Below are positions 1 to 6,470 of a DNA stretch of 46,186 nt, one piece after another; the stretch's first letter is position 1, and each line of letters starts with the position of its first letter. The DNA comes from a virus, in the IMG/VR virus record IMGVR_UViG_3300019889_000003, positions 1 to 46,186 of that record; one strand, written 5' to 3'. The notes below the pieces were generated by a model that was not told the origin of the DNA, made no database searches, and was given only the letters and a program-made list of their open reading frames with translations. The position numbers and the translations under genes were made by a program.

Positions 1-169
1 GTGTTGGTGGCCGCAGACTGGTCGCCTGTGTTGGTGGCCGCAGACTGGTCGCCTGTGTTGGTGGCCGCAGACTGGTCGCCTGTGTTGGTGGCCGCAGACC
101 GGTAGCCTGTGTTGGTGGCCGCAGACCGGTAGCCTGTGTTGGTGGCCGCAGACTGGTCGCCTGTGTTGG
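1..169. repeat. 27-bp tandem repeat, left part
   Basis: Six full 27-bp units start at 1, 28, 55, 82, 109 and 136, followed by a 7-bp partial unit. Units at 82 and 109 differ from the others at two bases, changing Asp-Gln to Tyr-Arg on the minus strand. The units keep the reading frame and code for the nonapeptide repeats. The first 92 bases are identical to the last 92 of the window. Confidence 0.95.
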
Positions 170-542
170 ACTCTTTGGCGTTCGCCCAGTCCACGCGGTC
201 AAGAACGAACTTCACGCCAGCACCGATAAGATGAAATAGCGATATCTCCACTCCGATATGCAGACGCTTCGCTACTCTCTTGCTATCGCCACAATCTACT
301 AGTTCCGACACGTCTTCGCCCTCTACCTCTGCGAAACGCGATGTTGGCGGGTAGTATCCAAAGATATCTAGCGGATTCTCGCAGAAGTGGAGTCCAGAAT
401 TGCAGAGGTTTACTTTTCCCTCGTGCACCTGGGTTTTGCCAAGCTCATACTGCATTCCCCGGCACTGCATGTTGCTATCGAACGCCTTGTATCCTTTTAC
501 GGTTTCTACCGCAGGGCTCTTCTTTGTGATTTTCTTGCTCAT
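1..542 (-). CDS. DUF7666-like repeat protein, N-terminal part (continues at 46186-45731)
   Basis: The reading frame starts at ATG 542 (ATGA overlap with the gene before it) and runs off the left end without a stop. It continues in frame at the right end. Residues 1-124 contain a YKAFD...CRGMQYE...GLHFCENPLDIF pattern that I recognise from memory as the DUF7666 domain, common in phages and of unknown function. After it come nonapeptide repeats, GDQSAATNT or GYRSAATNT, likely a beta-solenoid. With the 92-bp terminal overlap merged, the protein would be about 301 aa with 12 full repeats; the true number may be collapsed by assembly. Function is unknown. Confidence 0.8.
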   Translation of the reverse strand, partial: MSKKITKKSPAVETVKGYKAFDSNMQCRGMQYELGKTQVHEGKVNLCNSGLHFCENPLDIFGYYPPTSRFAEVEGEDVSELVDCGDSKRVAKRLHIGVEISLFHLIGAGVKFVLDRVDWANAKESNTGDQSAATNTGYRSAATNTGYRSAATNTGDQSAATNTGDQSAATNTGDQSAATN

Positions 543-925
543 GCTGCCTCCGTGATGCATACATCCTGCGTTATCGATTCAGGTGATGCTGCCTTATCGC
601 AGGTGCAATCGAAGCTGCAGCAGGATTCGCAGGATGGCTCGATCGATCGGACATAATCGGCAAGCTGTTCGAGTGTCATTCGTCCATCGCATACATCCAC
701 ATCGAATCGCACAGCTATATCGGAGAAGTGTTCGCCGATATAACCCGTAGGTCCTAGCCATGGCCACCACGAAAGAACAGCTTCAAGCCGCGAGTAATCG
801 TAGTTCCCGCTCATTGCGCTGCTACCCACCGCGTTAGCTGCTGCACCAATTGCGCACGTATTCAAGTCTCCAGCGACCATCTTGCAGGTTGCGCTTCCCA
901 ACATCATTGCGATCGATAACTTCAT
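539..925 (-). CDS. hypothetical cysteine-rich protein
   Basis: 128 aa, started at ATG 925, which overlaps the stop of the upstream gene (ATGA) and follows GGAGG. I do not recognise the family. The N-terminal 35 residues are small and hydrophobic with two cysteines. The C-terminal third has a cysteine cluster, CESCCSFDCTC, that could bind metal. It ends in ITEAA, where GGAGGCAGC serves as the ribosome-binding site of the repeat protein. It belongs to the leftward early operon. Confidence 0.7.
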   Translation of the reverse strand: MKLSIAMMLGSATCKMVAGDLNTCAIGAAANAVGSSAMSGNYDYSRLEAVLSWWPWLGPTGYIGEHFSDIAVRFDVDVCDGRMTLEQLADYVRSIEPSCESCCSFDCTCDKAASPESITQDVCITEAA

Positions 926-1239
926 GCTGCCTCCAGTTTCGAGCGCCACGGTGTCATGGCTGGCTCTGCTATGTCGCCATTTTCGCCACATAAAAACTCG
1001 CACCCGTCTACGTGTTTCCATCCGTCGTAGTCAGGATTGTGGATGTCCTGCCAGCAGTGCATACAGAGCGCGTGAGTCATGTAGAGCTCTTTCTGCCGAT
1101 ACACATGACGCCATGCCGATCCGGTAATCTTTGCTCCTTCGCGATCCTCGTTGGACATGCTGAGGTTGTGCAGGATGACATCTGCTGCCATAAGGTTTGC
1201 TATGCGCTGCTCACGTACCCTGGGTGTGAAGTCGATCAT
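922..1239 (-). CDS. hypothetical protein with Cys/His metal-site pattern
   Basis: 105 aa from ATG 1239, with GAGGGGG about nine bases upstream. A TTG at 1248 in the same frame is an alternative, but it sits too close to that motif. The middle has CMHC followed by an HVDGCEFLC pattern, suggesting a small zinc-binding fold. Family not recognised. The stop overlaps the next start in an ATGA junction. Confidence 0.7.
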   Translation of the reverse strand: MIDFTPRVREQRIANLMAADVILHNLSMSNEDREGAKITGSAWRHVYRQKELYMTHALCMHCWQDIHNPDYDGWKHVDGCEFLCGENGDIAEPAMTPWRSKLEAA

Positions 1240-1240
1240 G

Positions 1241-1438
1241 TTAGGCAACCCCCTCTTCGTCCAAGTCCTCTTCGTCTAATTCGGTTACATCCTCTGATAT
1301 TTCAAAAGAGACCAATTCCCCTGGTCCGTCTCCGCTGGAATCGTCAATGATGCAGAAGTTAGATCGAACCCGAGAGAACGCCTTTTCTTCGTTCTCTGCC
1401 TCTACAACCACTTCCAAATTGAGTGAGTAGTAAGCCAG
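1241..1438 (-). CDS. hypothetical acidic protein, no standard start codon
   Basis: An open frame ending at 1241 codes for a plausible small acidic protein, beginning DLAYYSLNLEVVVEAENEEK and ending in an Asp/Glu-rich tail. It fills the gap between two operon genes. The expected ATGA start at 1443 lies in another frame and stops after 13 codons. In the coding frame the first possible starts are CTG 1438, TTG 1417 and GTG 1411. Either a CTG start with AAAGGCGG upstream is used, or a base was lost near 1441. The listed start is the CTG. Confidence 0.55.
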   Translation of the reverse strand: MAYYSLNLEVVVEAENEEKAFSRVRSNFCIIDDSSGDGPGELVSFEISEDVTELDEEDLDEEGVA

Positions 1439-1439
1439 G

Positions 1440-1637
1440 TCATGCCGCCTTTCGTGATGCCGCCATTACGTTTGCAAGTAAGTCTTCTGGTGAATCTCCG
1501 AAAATCTGATCGCCTGGAACGTGAGCTATGTAGTGTAGGAAATGCTCTCCGTCGATATAGGCAGTTTCCTCGTGGTGGACAGAGGTTATTTCAGGATTGA
1601 ATGCGTTGGCTTGTGCGAGGACCTGATGGATAGTCAT
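1440..1637 (-). CDS. hypothetical small protein
   Basis: 65 aa from ATG 1637, which overlaps the upstream stop (GGCGGCATGA). A longer in-frame start at 1679 would lie inside the upstream gene and is less likely. It begins MTIHQVLAQANAFNPEITSV and ends in RKAA. Family not recognised. Second gene of the leftward operon. Confidence 0.7.
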   Translation of the reverse strand: MTIHQVLAQANAFNPEITSVHHEETAYIDGEHFLHYIAHVPGDQIFGDSPEDLLANVMAASRKAA

Positions 1638-1942
1638 GCCGCCACCGCGAATACTTCCGGCTGAGCTACCTTCTTCCAAGACTTCTCTTCAGCCACGCAC
1701 AACGGGCAGGTAATCTCGCCATCTATCACCCTTGGAGCCTCGCTGCCATAAGTAGGAGAACCGCAGCCGTAGCACATGCCGAGGAATGAATCACGCCGGA
1801 TCAGGGCCTGTCCCTCTTCGTCTCTGTACATCTCGACACGAACCGGGAAGCTGAGAATCTTGGGTTCAATCGTCTGGGCGATCGCTGCGCTAGCGGTGTA
1901 CTTGCTAACAGTGGGAATCTGCTGATTGGCACCGTTTTTCAT
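1634..1942 (-). CDS. hypothetical zinc-ribbon protein, first gene of the leftward operon
   Basis: 102 aa from ATG 1942. Two CxxC pairs (CYGCG near residue 58 and CPLC near residue 80) indicate a zinc ribbon. It is the first gene downstream of the PL-like promoter at 1989-2017, so it should be made early and controlled directly by the repressor. The ribosome-binding site (AAAGAGCC) is weak. The role is unknown; position suggests an early host-takeover or regulatory protein. Confidence 0.75.
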   Translation of the reverse strand: MKNGANQQIPTVSKYTASAAIAQTIEPKILSFPVRVEMYRDEEGQALIRRDSFLGMCYGCGSPTYGSEAPRVIDGEITCPLCVAEEKSWKKVAQPEVFAVAA

Positions 1943-1983
1943 GGTTGGCTCTTTCTAGCTGAAGTCAACTGCTCATCAGCTAG

Positions 1984-2002
1984 TGATGACAATATGCCAT
2001 CA
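1984..2002. promoter_or_regulatory. repressor operator OL (inferred)
   Basis: TGATGACA-ATA-TGCCATCA is a near-perfect palindrome. The same two half-sites, with a different 3-bp centre, recur in reverse orientation at 2779-2797 on the other side of the repressor gene. It covers the -10 box of the leftward promoter, as expected for an operator. The dyad extends to 1981-2005. Which protein binds it (repressor, Cro-like or both) is inference. Confidence 0.75.
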
Positions 2003-2017
2003 CTATGGCCGTGTCAA
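1989..2017 (-). promoter_or_regulatory. leftward early promoter PL (inferred)
   Basis: On the minus strand, a perfect -35 TTGACA (2017-2012) is followed after 17 bases by TATTGT (1994-1989). The -10 lies inside the operator. Transcription would run left through 1942 and, on the circle, on to the integrase. Confidence 0.75.
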
Positions 2018-2054
2018 TACCCGAGTGAAGGTTTTTTTTCATCACTCGGGTATT
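2016..2054. repeat. perfect 13-bp inverted repeat behind the repressor gene
   Basis: AATACCCGAGTGA (2016-2028) and its exact complement (2042-2054) flank a 13-nt loop that holds eight T on the plus strand. It begins 20 bp past the repressor stop and its inner end touches the PL -35 box. It may end repressor transcription, though no U-run follows the stem, or be a binding site. Confidence 0.7.
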
Positions 2055-2074
2055 AACACCTCGGGAAGAGGTTT

Positions 2075-2713
2075 TTAGGGTTTTCGATATTTTCTGTGTT
2101 CGACCATGACACCGCGAAGCACATAGTGGTGCCGGTCAGACCGTACCGAGGGATACATCTTATTGAGGGGAATAAGCTCGAAAACTTTATTCCCCTCGTC
2201 ATTCAATCCGAGGTCGCGGTAGCGCCTAAATATGCACTGCCGCTCCGGGTCAACAGCTAAAACGGTATCGCCAGGTTTTATTGGGGTTATATCCGGATCA
2301 ACAACTATTACATCCCCTACATTGAAAACGGACTCCATGGAGTCATCCTCAATACGGAACGCAAAAGAAGCGGCAGAATGGGGTAAATCGATTGGCACAA
2401 AGTCTCTCACTTCATCTTCCTCAACATATTCCCTCGCCATCTTGAACGAGGCCGCTTGCTCCAAAGTGAGGATAGGGACCCGTTTAGAACCGACCTGAGC
2501 CGGGGAGATGTTGGATGCTATACCCAAAAGCTTGGTTATGGGAATCCCCAAAGCTTTGGATATCTTTTCTACGTGCGGTGAGAGTAGATACATTTCTCCG
2601 CGTTCGATGCGGGATAGTGTCGATTGTTCGATTCCAGTGATGCGAGATAACTCGCGCTGGCCGATATTCCTTTCTTCGCGCAACCTCCTCAATCTAGATG
2701 CCATGTCGTCCAT
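2075..2713 (-). CDS. CI-like phage repressor (HTH-XRE plus S24 peptidase-like)
   Basis: 212 aa. Residues 5-60 form an XRE helix-turn-helix (RRLREERNIGQRELSRITGI...LSRIERGE). The C-terminal half is S24/LexA-like, with the serine in DDSMESVFNVGD near residue 124. Where LexA and lambda CI have the catalytic lysine (VKRL/FKKL), this protein has CIFRRYR, so arginine seems to replace lysine. That would affect self-cleavage if the alignment is right. The gene is divergent from a Cro-like gene, and matching operators lie on both sides. It should maintain lysogeny by shutting off both early operons. Start ATG 2713 has only a weak ribosome-binding site. Confidence 0.9.
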   Translation of the reverse strand: MDDMASRLRRLREERNIGQRELSRITGIEQSTLSRIERGEMYLLSPHVEKISKALGIPITKLLGIASNISPAQVGSKRVPILTLEQAASFKMAREYVEEDEVRDFVPIDLPHSAASFAFRIEDDSMESVFNVGDVIVVDPDITPIKPGDTVLAVDPERQCIFRRYRDLGLNDEGNKVFELIPLNKMYPSVRSDRHHYVLRGVMVEHRKYRKP

Positions 2714-2761
2714 TCCATAAGTATGTAATTAGAGCATACCCGATGTGACGGCAAATAAGCA

Positions 2762-2790
2762 TTGACCAAAACGCCTACTGATGGCAGAAT
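2762..2790 (+). promoter_or_regulatory. rightward early promoter PR (inferred)
   Basis: TTGACC (2762-2767), a 17-bp spacer, then CAGAAT (2785-2790). The -10 is a weak match but lies inside the second operator, mirroring the leftward promoter. Confidence 0.55.
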
Positions 2791-2797
2791 GTCATCA
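2779..2797. promoter_or_regulatory. repressor operator OR (inferred)
   Basis: TGATGGCA-GAA-TGTCATCA. Its reverse complement matches the operator at 1984-2002 in all 16 half-site bases; only the centre differs. It sits just before the ribosome-binding site of the Cro-like gene and over the rightward -10 box. Confidence 0.75.
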
Positions 2798-2817
2798 ATA
2801 TCCAGGAGGTGGCGCGA

Positions 2818-3060
2818 GTGATGATGCCATTAAAATCTGCCCGAATTTCCCGAGGACTCTCCCAGAGAAAACTCGGAACGGCCACACATATTGACCAGGC
2901 AGTGATTTTCAGGGCCGAGAAGGACTGCAAGCCAGTCTCCCCACAAAATGCACAAAAGTTAGCCAGGTTCTTCGGTCACCCATGGACCGAGATGCACTTC
3001 CTGTATCCGGATCGCTATCTGGATCTGGGGGAGATTGACCCGTCCAGTGAGGCCGCGTGA
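2818..3060 (+). CDS. Cro-like HTH-XRE regulator
   Basis: About 80 aa with an XRE-type helix-turn-helix (KSARISRGLSQRKLGTATHI...VIFRAEK...PVSPQNAQKLARFFG). AGGAGGT at 2804-2810 favours GTG 2818; ATG 2821 and 2824 are close alternatives. As the first gene of the rightward transcript, opposite the repressor, it is probably the Cro-like antagonist or an early activator. It ends in SSEAA and shares a GTGA junction with the next gene. Confidence 0.75.
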   Translation: MMMPLKSARISRGLSQRKLGTATHIDQAVIFRAEKDCKPVSPQNAQKLARFFGHPWTEMHFLYPDRYLDLGEIDPSSEAA

Positions 3061-3410
3061 AGGCTGAAGCGTTCAAGACGTATCCATGCGGTCGCCAGGT
3101 GTGCGGCAAAAACACTGCCGGCGTCATGGAGTATCGCAATCGCACGCGTGAAATGTGGGGAAGACAGATGGGCCGCTGTGCCCTATGCCTGCTGCCTATG
3201 CGCCTAGAGGCTGCGAGCTTTGATCATGCCGGTGGTAGGGGATTTTCTGGATCCAAGCGAGACGACCGAATCGAGGTCGATGGTCGATGGCAGAACGCGG
3301 CCCTCTGCTGGGACTGCAACATGAGCAAGGCTTCGCGGCGCATTCCATATCTCATTCAGCAGCACGTAACAGATTGTCGGCACCTAGAAGAGATGTTTCC
3401 GCAGGAGTAA
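3057..3410 (+). CDS. HNH-type nuclease-like protein
   Basis: 117 aa from GTG 3057 (GTGA overlap). It has the CxxC...DH...C..CN layout of HNH proteins: RCALC near residue 41, SFDHAGGRG near 55 and ALCWDCNMSK near 82. These residues can form a zinc-stabilised beta-beta-alpha nuclease fold. It lies directly before the replication gene, so it may act in replication or recombination, or be a free-standing endonuclease. Confidence 0.7.
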   Translation: MKAEAFKTYPCGRQVCGKNTAGVMEYRNRTREMWGRQMGRCALCLLPMRLEAASFDHAGGRGFSGSKRDDRIEVDGRWQNAALCWDCNMSKASRRIPYLIQQHVTDCRHLEEMFPQE

Positions 3411-3412
3411 GC

Positions 3413-4354
3413 ATGTCGAAAGAAAAAGCCGACATCTGGATGCCCCTGTACATAGGGGACTATCTATCGGCAACCACGCACCTCAGTGCTGAAGAGAGCG
3501 GTGGATACCTCCATCTCTTGATGCATGCATGGAAGAACGGATCTCTCCCGTCTGACATGGAAGGCCTGCGACGCATTGCACGAATTGATAAGGATGCTTG
3601 GAGCAATGCTTGGGCGATGCTACAGCCATTCTTCGACATGTCTTCAGGTGGTGCTCCAGTCCAAAAGAACCTAGAGCGCATTAGAAATGAATGGAACGAT
3701 AAAAAGGTTGCATCTACTGAAAAGGCTAGGGTTGCCGCAGAAGCTCGATGGAACAAGAATGCTCCAAGCAATGCTCCAAGCATTCCTCCAAGCAATGCTC
3801 AAGCAATGCCCCAGAGATGCCCTTCATCGTCACCTTCATCTATTGAAGAACAACAGCAAAAGCCTTCTCGCGGCAAGCGCGAGGTCGATCCTAGATTCTC
3901 TGAGTTCAGGGGTGCATGTGAATCCTATTACAAGTACAAGACCCTCCCGATGACGTGGGATGGTTCTGAGTCTAAGCAACTCTCGAGCCTGTTGACTGCT
4001 AACCCATCGCTATCGCTAGACAGGTTTCAGGACATCCTTCGCAATCGCCTGAAGTCAACAGTCAATCACGCCGAGCGCCCGCGCTCATGGCTGAGTAGGG
4101 CAACGGAGTACTTAGCGGGACCGCTCGACAAATACGGAAAACCATTGGAAATTGACGGAGGTAATCGTGGAACCCATCAGAGCAATCAAAGCCGGGGAGC
4201 TAATCGAGTTGAACAGCAGCTCGAGGAGCTTAGAAAGGCGGGTGTCTCCATCCCGCCAGGACGGGCTGAAGCTGGCCCTAAGCAAGATGTCCCTGTTGCG
4301 GGGAGAGGTGATGGATTCGATTCGCCTGGAGTCGTACTCGAAGGCGTTAGGTGA
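3413..4354 (+). CDS. DUF1376-type replication protein (YdaU-like)
   Basis: 313 aa from ATG 3413, with AGGAG six bases upstream. The N-terminal 100 residues (WMPLYIGDYLSATTHLSAEE, GGYLHLLMHAW) match the DUF1376 domain of phage replication initiators as I know it. A Ser/Pro/Gln-rich linker (about 120-165) follows, then a helical C-terminal domain. By family and position it probably starts phage DNA replication or recruits the host helicase. Its last 188 bases are overlapped in another frame by the next gene. Confidence 0.8.
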   Translation: MSKEKADIWMPLYIGDYLSATTHLSAEESGGYLHLLMHAWKNGSLPSDMEGLRRIARIDKDAWSNAWAMLQPFFDMSSGGAPVQKNLERIRNEWNDKKVASTEKARVAAEARWNKNAPSNAPSIPPSNAQAMPQRCPSSSPSSIEEQQQKPSRGKREVDPRFSEFRGACESYYKYKTLPMTWDGSESKQLSSLLTANPSLSLDRFQDILRNRLKSTVNHAERPRSWLSRATEYLAGPLDKYGKPLEIDGGNRGTHQSNQSRGANRVEQQLEELRKAGVSIPPGRAEAGPKQDVPVAGRGDGFDSPGVVLEGVR

Positions 4355-4622
4355 AGAGTTTGCGGAGGACTACGACACCCTGTATGTCCTGGACGGACTA
4401 GTCAGGTCCCGCCGCGGCGAGTACGAGACCAAGATTCCAGAGATGGGGGACCTTCTCGAGATGGTTAGGGATCGCAGGTCGGAACGGTTGCGGGCAATAC
4501 GTGAACGCAAGAAGCGCGATGAGCATGCGGCCTACCTGAAGGACGTTCGCGAGAACCCAGATAACTACGTGACCATGCACCAACTTCTTGAAGACATCGC
4601 AGCAAAGAAAGGAATGGCATGA
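4167..4622 (+). CDS. hypothetical replication-cluster protein
   Basis: 151 aa if started at GTG 4167, which has GGAGG with a 6-base spacer. This gives a 188-bp overlap with the upstream gene. ATG 4288 or 4311 would shorten the overlap, but their ribosome-binding sites are worse. The C-terminal half is highly charged and helical (RDRRSERLRAIRERKKRDEH). Position behind a DUF1376 protein suggests a helicase loader or accessory factor, but I see no Walker motif. Function unknown. Confidence 0.65.
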   Translation: MEPIRAIKAGELIELNSSSRSLERRVSPSRQDGLKLALSKMSLLRGEVMDSIRLESYSKALGEEFAEDYDTLYVLDGLVRSRRGEYETKIPEMGDLLEMVRDRRSERLRAIRERKKRDEHAAYLKDVRENPDNYVTMHQLLEDIAAKKGMA

Positions 4623-4903
4623 ACATCAAGTTTTCACGAGTGCGCAAGGAGGACGTACCGAGCGCTAAACGGTTTCAGCGGGGCAAGTATTCCAGGTTCT
4701 TCGAAGAGCTCATGGACATGGCGCCGGGGCTCACGGCATGCATCTCTGTCGACTCGAGAGGTGAAGGTCATCTGGCAACTCAGGCTTTGAACAAGATTGC
4801 GAAACAGGAAGGGCTGGAGCTTGGCTGGAGCCGGAACCGTGAAGCTACGGCGTTCTACTACTGGCTGGAGCGGCCGAAGGCTCAGATCAAGAGGATCGCA
4901 TGA
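4619..4903 (+). CDS. hypothetical protein
   Basis: 94 aa from ATG 4619 (ATGA overlap). A basic N-terminus (MNIKFSRVRKEDVPSAKRFQ) is followed by a compact mixed domain ending FYYWLERPKAQIKRIA. Family not recognised. Codon pattern and tight spacing support a real early gene. Confidence 0.7.
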   Translation: MNIKFSRVRKEDVPSAKRFQRGKYSRFFEELMDMAPGLTACISVDSRGEGHLATQALNKIAKQEGLELGWSRNREATAFYYWLERPKAQIKRIA

Positions 4904-5127
4904 GTTGTCACCTGAATGCTTTTTATCTTATCTGCATGCGAAGGATGCATGCGATGGATCGCAATATCGAGCCGGAGAGCAGGAGGGCCTTGGTGAATGC
5001 CATAGACATGATTCGCCACAACCACGAGCGGAAGACTGGATGCCGATGCTGGGATGAGACCGAGTTGCAGATGGACACACCACGAAAGATAAACCAGGTA
5101 ATGAAGGAAGAGAAGGTGCCGGCATGA
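4900..5127 (+). CDS. hypothetical small protein
   Basis: 75 aa from ATG 4900 (ATGA overlap). Largely helical, with a CRCW motif near residue 49. Family not recognised. Translationally coupled to its neighbours on both sides. Confidence 0.65.
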   Translation: MSCHLNAFYLICMRRMHAMDRNIEPESRRALVNAIDMIRHNHERKTGCRCWDETELQMDTPRKINQVMKEEKVPA

Positions 5128-5516
5128 AGAAGGCAGAAGAGACATGGCAGCCGATCTCCGAATGGGGCAGGAGCTTCAGGGAGTACCGCCGGGCAAATGT
5201 TTACGTGAAACAGGCAAGGCCGGCGGCAAAAGCTCACAAAGTCGGCGTCCGACGGGCCAATCGCAAGACCTATACGCCGTTTGTGCCGACCACGTTTTGC
5301 TCAGTCTGTGAGCATTCCTTGTCACCACAGAACCGCTCTGGCTTATGCGAGGGTTGCGGCACAACGAAGCGGCGTAGCGAACTGAAGCATGGGCCAAGAC
5401 CGACATGCAAAGTCTGCGGCGCCACCCTGAATCGCCAGAGCAAGTCTTTCTTGTGTGGCAAGCACAGCGCTTCATCTAGGCAGATGGCTTATATGGCGAG
5501 AAAGAAGGCAGCTTAG
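5124..5516 (+). CDS. tandem zinc-ribbon protein, paralogue A
   Basis: 130 aa. An N-terminal motif (WQPISEWGRSFREYRRAN) and a basic linker precede two zinc modules: CSVCEHSLSPQNRSGLCEGC and CKVCGATLNRQSKSFLCGKH. The protein at 6471-6860 has the same plan and is clearly a paralogue. It looks like a small nucleic-acid-binding protein; the binding partner cannot be told. It ends in RKKAA. An HNH gene follows two bases later. Confidence 0.75.
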   Translation: MKKAEETWQPISEWGRSFREYRRANVYVKQARPAAKAHKVGVRRANRKTYTPFVPTTFCSVCEHSLSPQNRSGLCEGCGTTKRRSELKHGPRPTCKVCGATLNRQSKSFLCGKHSASSRQMAYMARKKAA

Positions 5517-5518
5517 TA

Positions 5519-5968
5519 ATGACTGACAAGCAGCGGCTAGATAAACATTCGAGGGTTTGTCCTGAAACCGGGTGCTGGCTGTGGACAGCAAGTACGGTAA
5601 GAAGGGGTTATGGAAACATGAGATTCAGAGGTAAAAACTGGAGATCTCATCGCATCTCATATGTCCTCTATAGGGGCGAAATACCCGAAGGTTTCATTGT
5701 TCTGCATAGCTGCGATATTCCAGCATGCATAAACCCCGACCACTTATCCCTAGGAACCCACGACGAGAACATGCGCGACATGAAGAGAAAGGGCCGCCAA
5801 GCCCTAGGAGAGAGGGTGAATCTGTCGAAGCTTACCGCGCCACAAGTGGAAGAGATAAGACGTCGCTATGTGGGGGGAAATATGAATCATTTAGCGAAAG
5901 AATTCGGGGTTTCTAGGGTGGCGGTCGGCCAGATAATTCGGAAACAAACTTGGAGGCACGTGGCATGA
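5519..5968 (+). CDS. HNH homing-type endonuclease
   Basis: 149 aa from ATG 5519. The sequence has the HNH_3 pattern (GCWLWTAS, RSHRISYVLYRGEIPEG, LHSCDIPACINPDHLSLGTH). The C-terminal 50 residues look like a helix-turn-helix DNA-binding module (LTAPQVEEIRRRY...HLAKEFGVSRVAVGQIIRK). This is typical of free-standing homing endonucleases. It sits between the two zinc paralogues and may have inserted there, although its overlaps are as tight as elsewhere. Confidence 0.85.
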   Translation: MTDKQRLDKHSRVCPETGCWLWTASTVRRGYGNMRFRGKNWRSHRISYVLYRGEIPEGFIVLHSCDIPACINPDHLSLGTHDENMRDMKRKGRQALGERVNLSKLTAPQVEEIRRRYVGGNMNHLAKEFGVSRVAVGQIIRKQTWRHVA

Positions 5969-6171
5969 CCCTATCTGGAATCCTAATGTGGTTTGCAGAA
6001 AGAAATCAGGAAGCTACGCCGCAAAGAATAGTGCTCAAGAAGCTTGGCGCGGTGCAGCATGACCTTGACCACCTAGTGCAGCTCGGATTGCTGAACCGCT
6101 ACGAAAGATTAGATGGCAGGGCATTCACTTTGAAAGATTGGCGGGATTATCAAGTAAGGCGGGCGGCATGA
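5965..6171 (+). CDS. hypothetical small winged-helix-like protein
   Basis: 68 aa from ATG 5965, overlapping the HNH stop, with GGAGG upstream. The pattern (LMWFAERNQEATPQRI...LGAVQHDLDHLVQLGLLNRYERLDGRAFTL) resembles a winged-helix fold in outline only. It ends in VRRAA, which carries the site for the next gene. Confidence 0.6.
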   Translation: MTLSGILMWFAERNQEATPQRIVLKKLGAVQHDLDHLVQLGLLNRYERLDGRAFTLKDWRDYQVRRAA

Positions 6172-6470
6172 GCAAGTATCGCGCAATTCGTGTAGGCAAT
6201 CACGCCAGCCGCAGAGAACATAGGCGTTCGCAGGAGCTTGCCCTGCTGGAGAAGATTGGCGAGATAAGCGAACTCAGGGAGCAGGTGAAATACACGCTTC
6301 TGCCAAAGCAGGAAGGTGAGCGAGCGGTCACTTATACAGCGGATTTTGTCTATCGTGACAAGGCCGGCCGCGAAGTGGTTGAGGACTCCAAAGGCTTCAA
6401 AACGCAGCAATATGTGATCCGCAGAAAGTTAATGCTTTTTATTCACGGAATAAAAGTCAGGGAGGTCTAA
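6168..6470 (+). CDS. DUF1064-type nuclease-like protein
   Basis: 100 aa from ATG 6168 (ATGA overlap). The pattern RRSQELALLEKIGEISELREQ, then TYTADFVYRDKAGREVVEDSKG, Y.IRRKLM and GIKVREV fits the DUF1064 family. That family has a PD-(D/E)XK-like core related to Holliday-junction resolvases; the D and DSK residues would be the acidic/Lys site. It is a likely phage junction-resolving or single-strand-processing nuclease. Confidence 0.75.
   Translation: MSKYRAIRVGNHASRREHRRSQELALLEKIGEISELREQVKYTLLPKQEGERAVTYTADFVYRDKAGREVVEDSKGFKTQQYVIRRKLMLFIHGIKVREV

Noticed and set aside
1-169. CRISPR array from the 27-bp direct repeats at both ends
   Set aside because: Units are head-to-tail without spacers, keep one reading frame and encode a regular nonapeptide. 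No cas genes.
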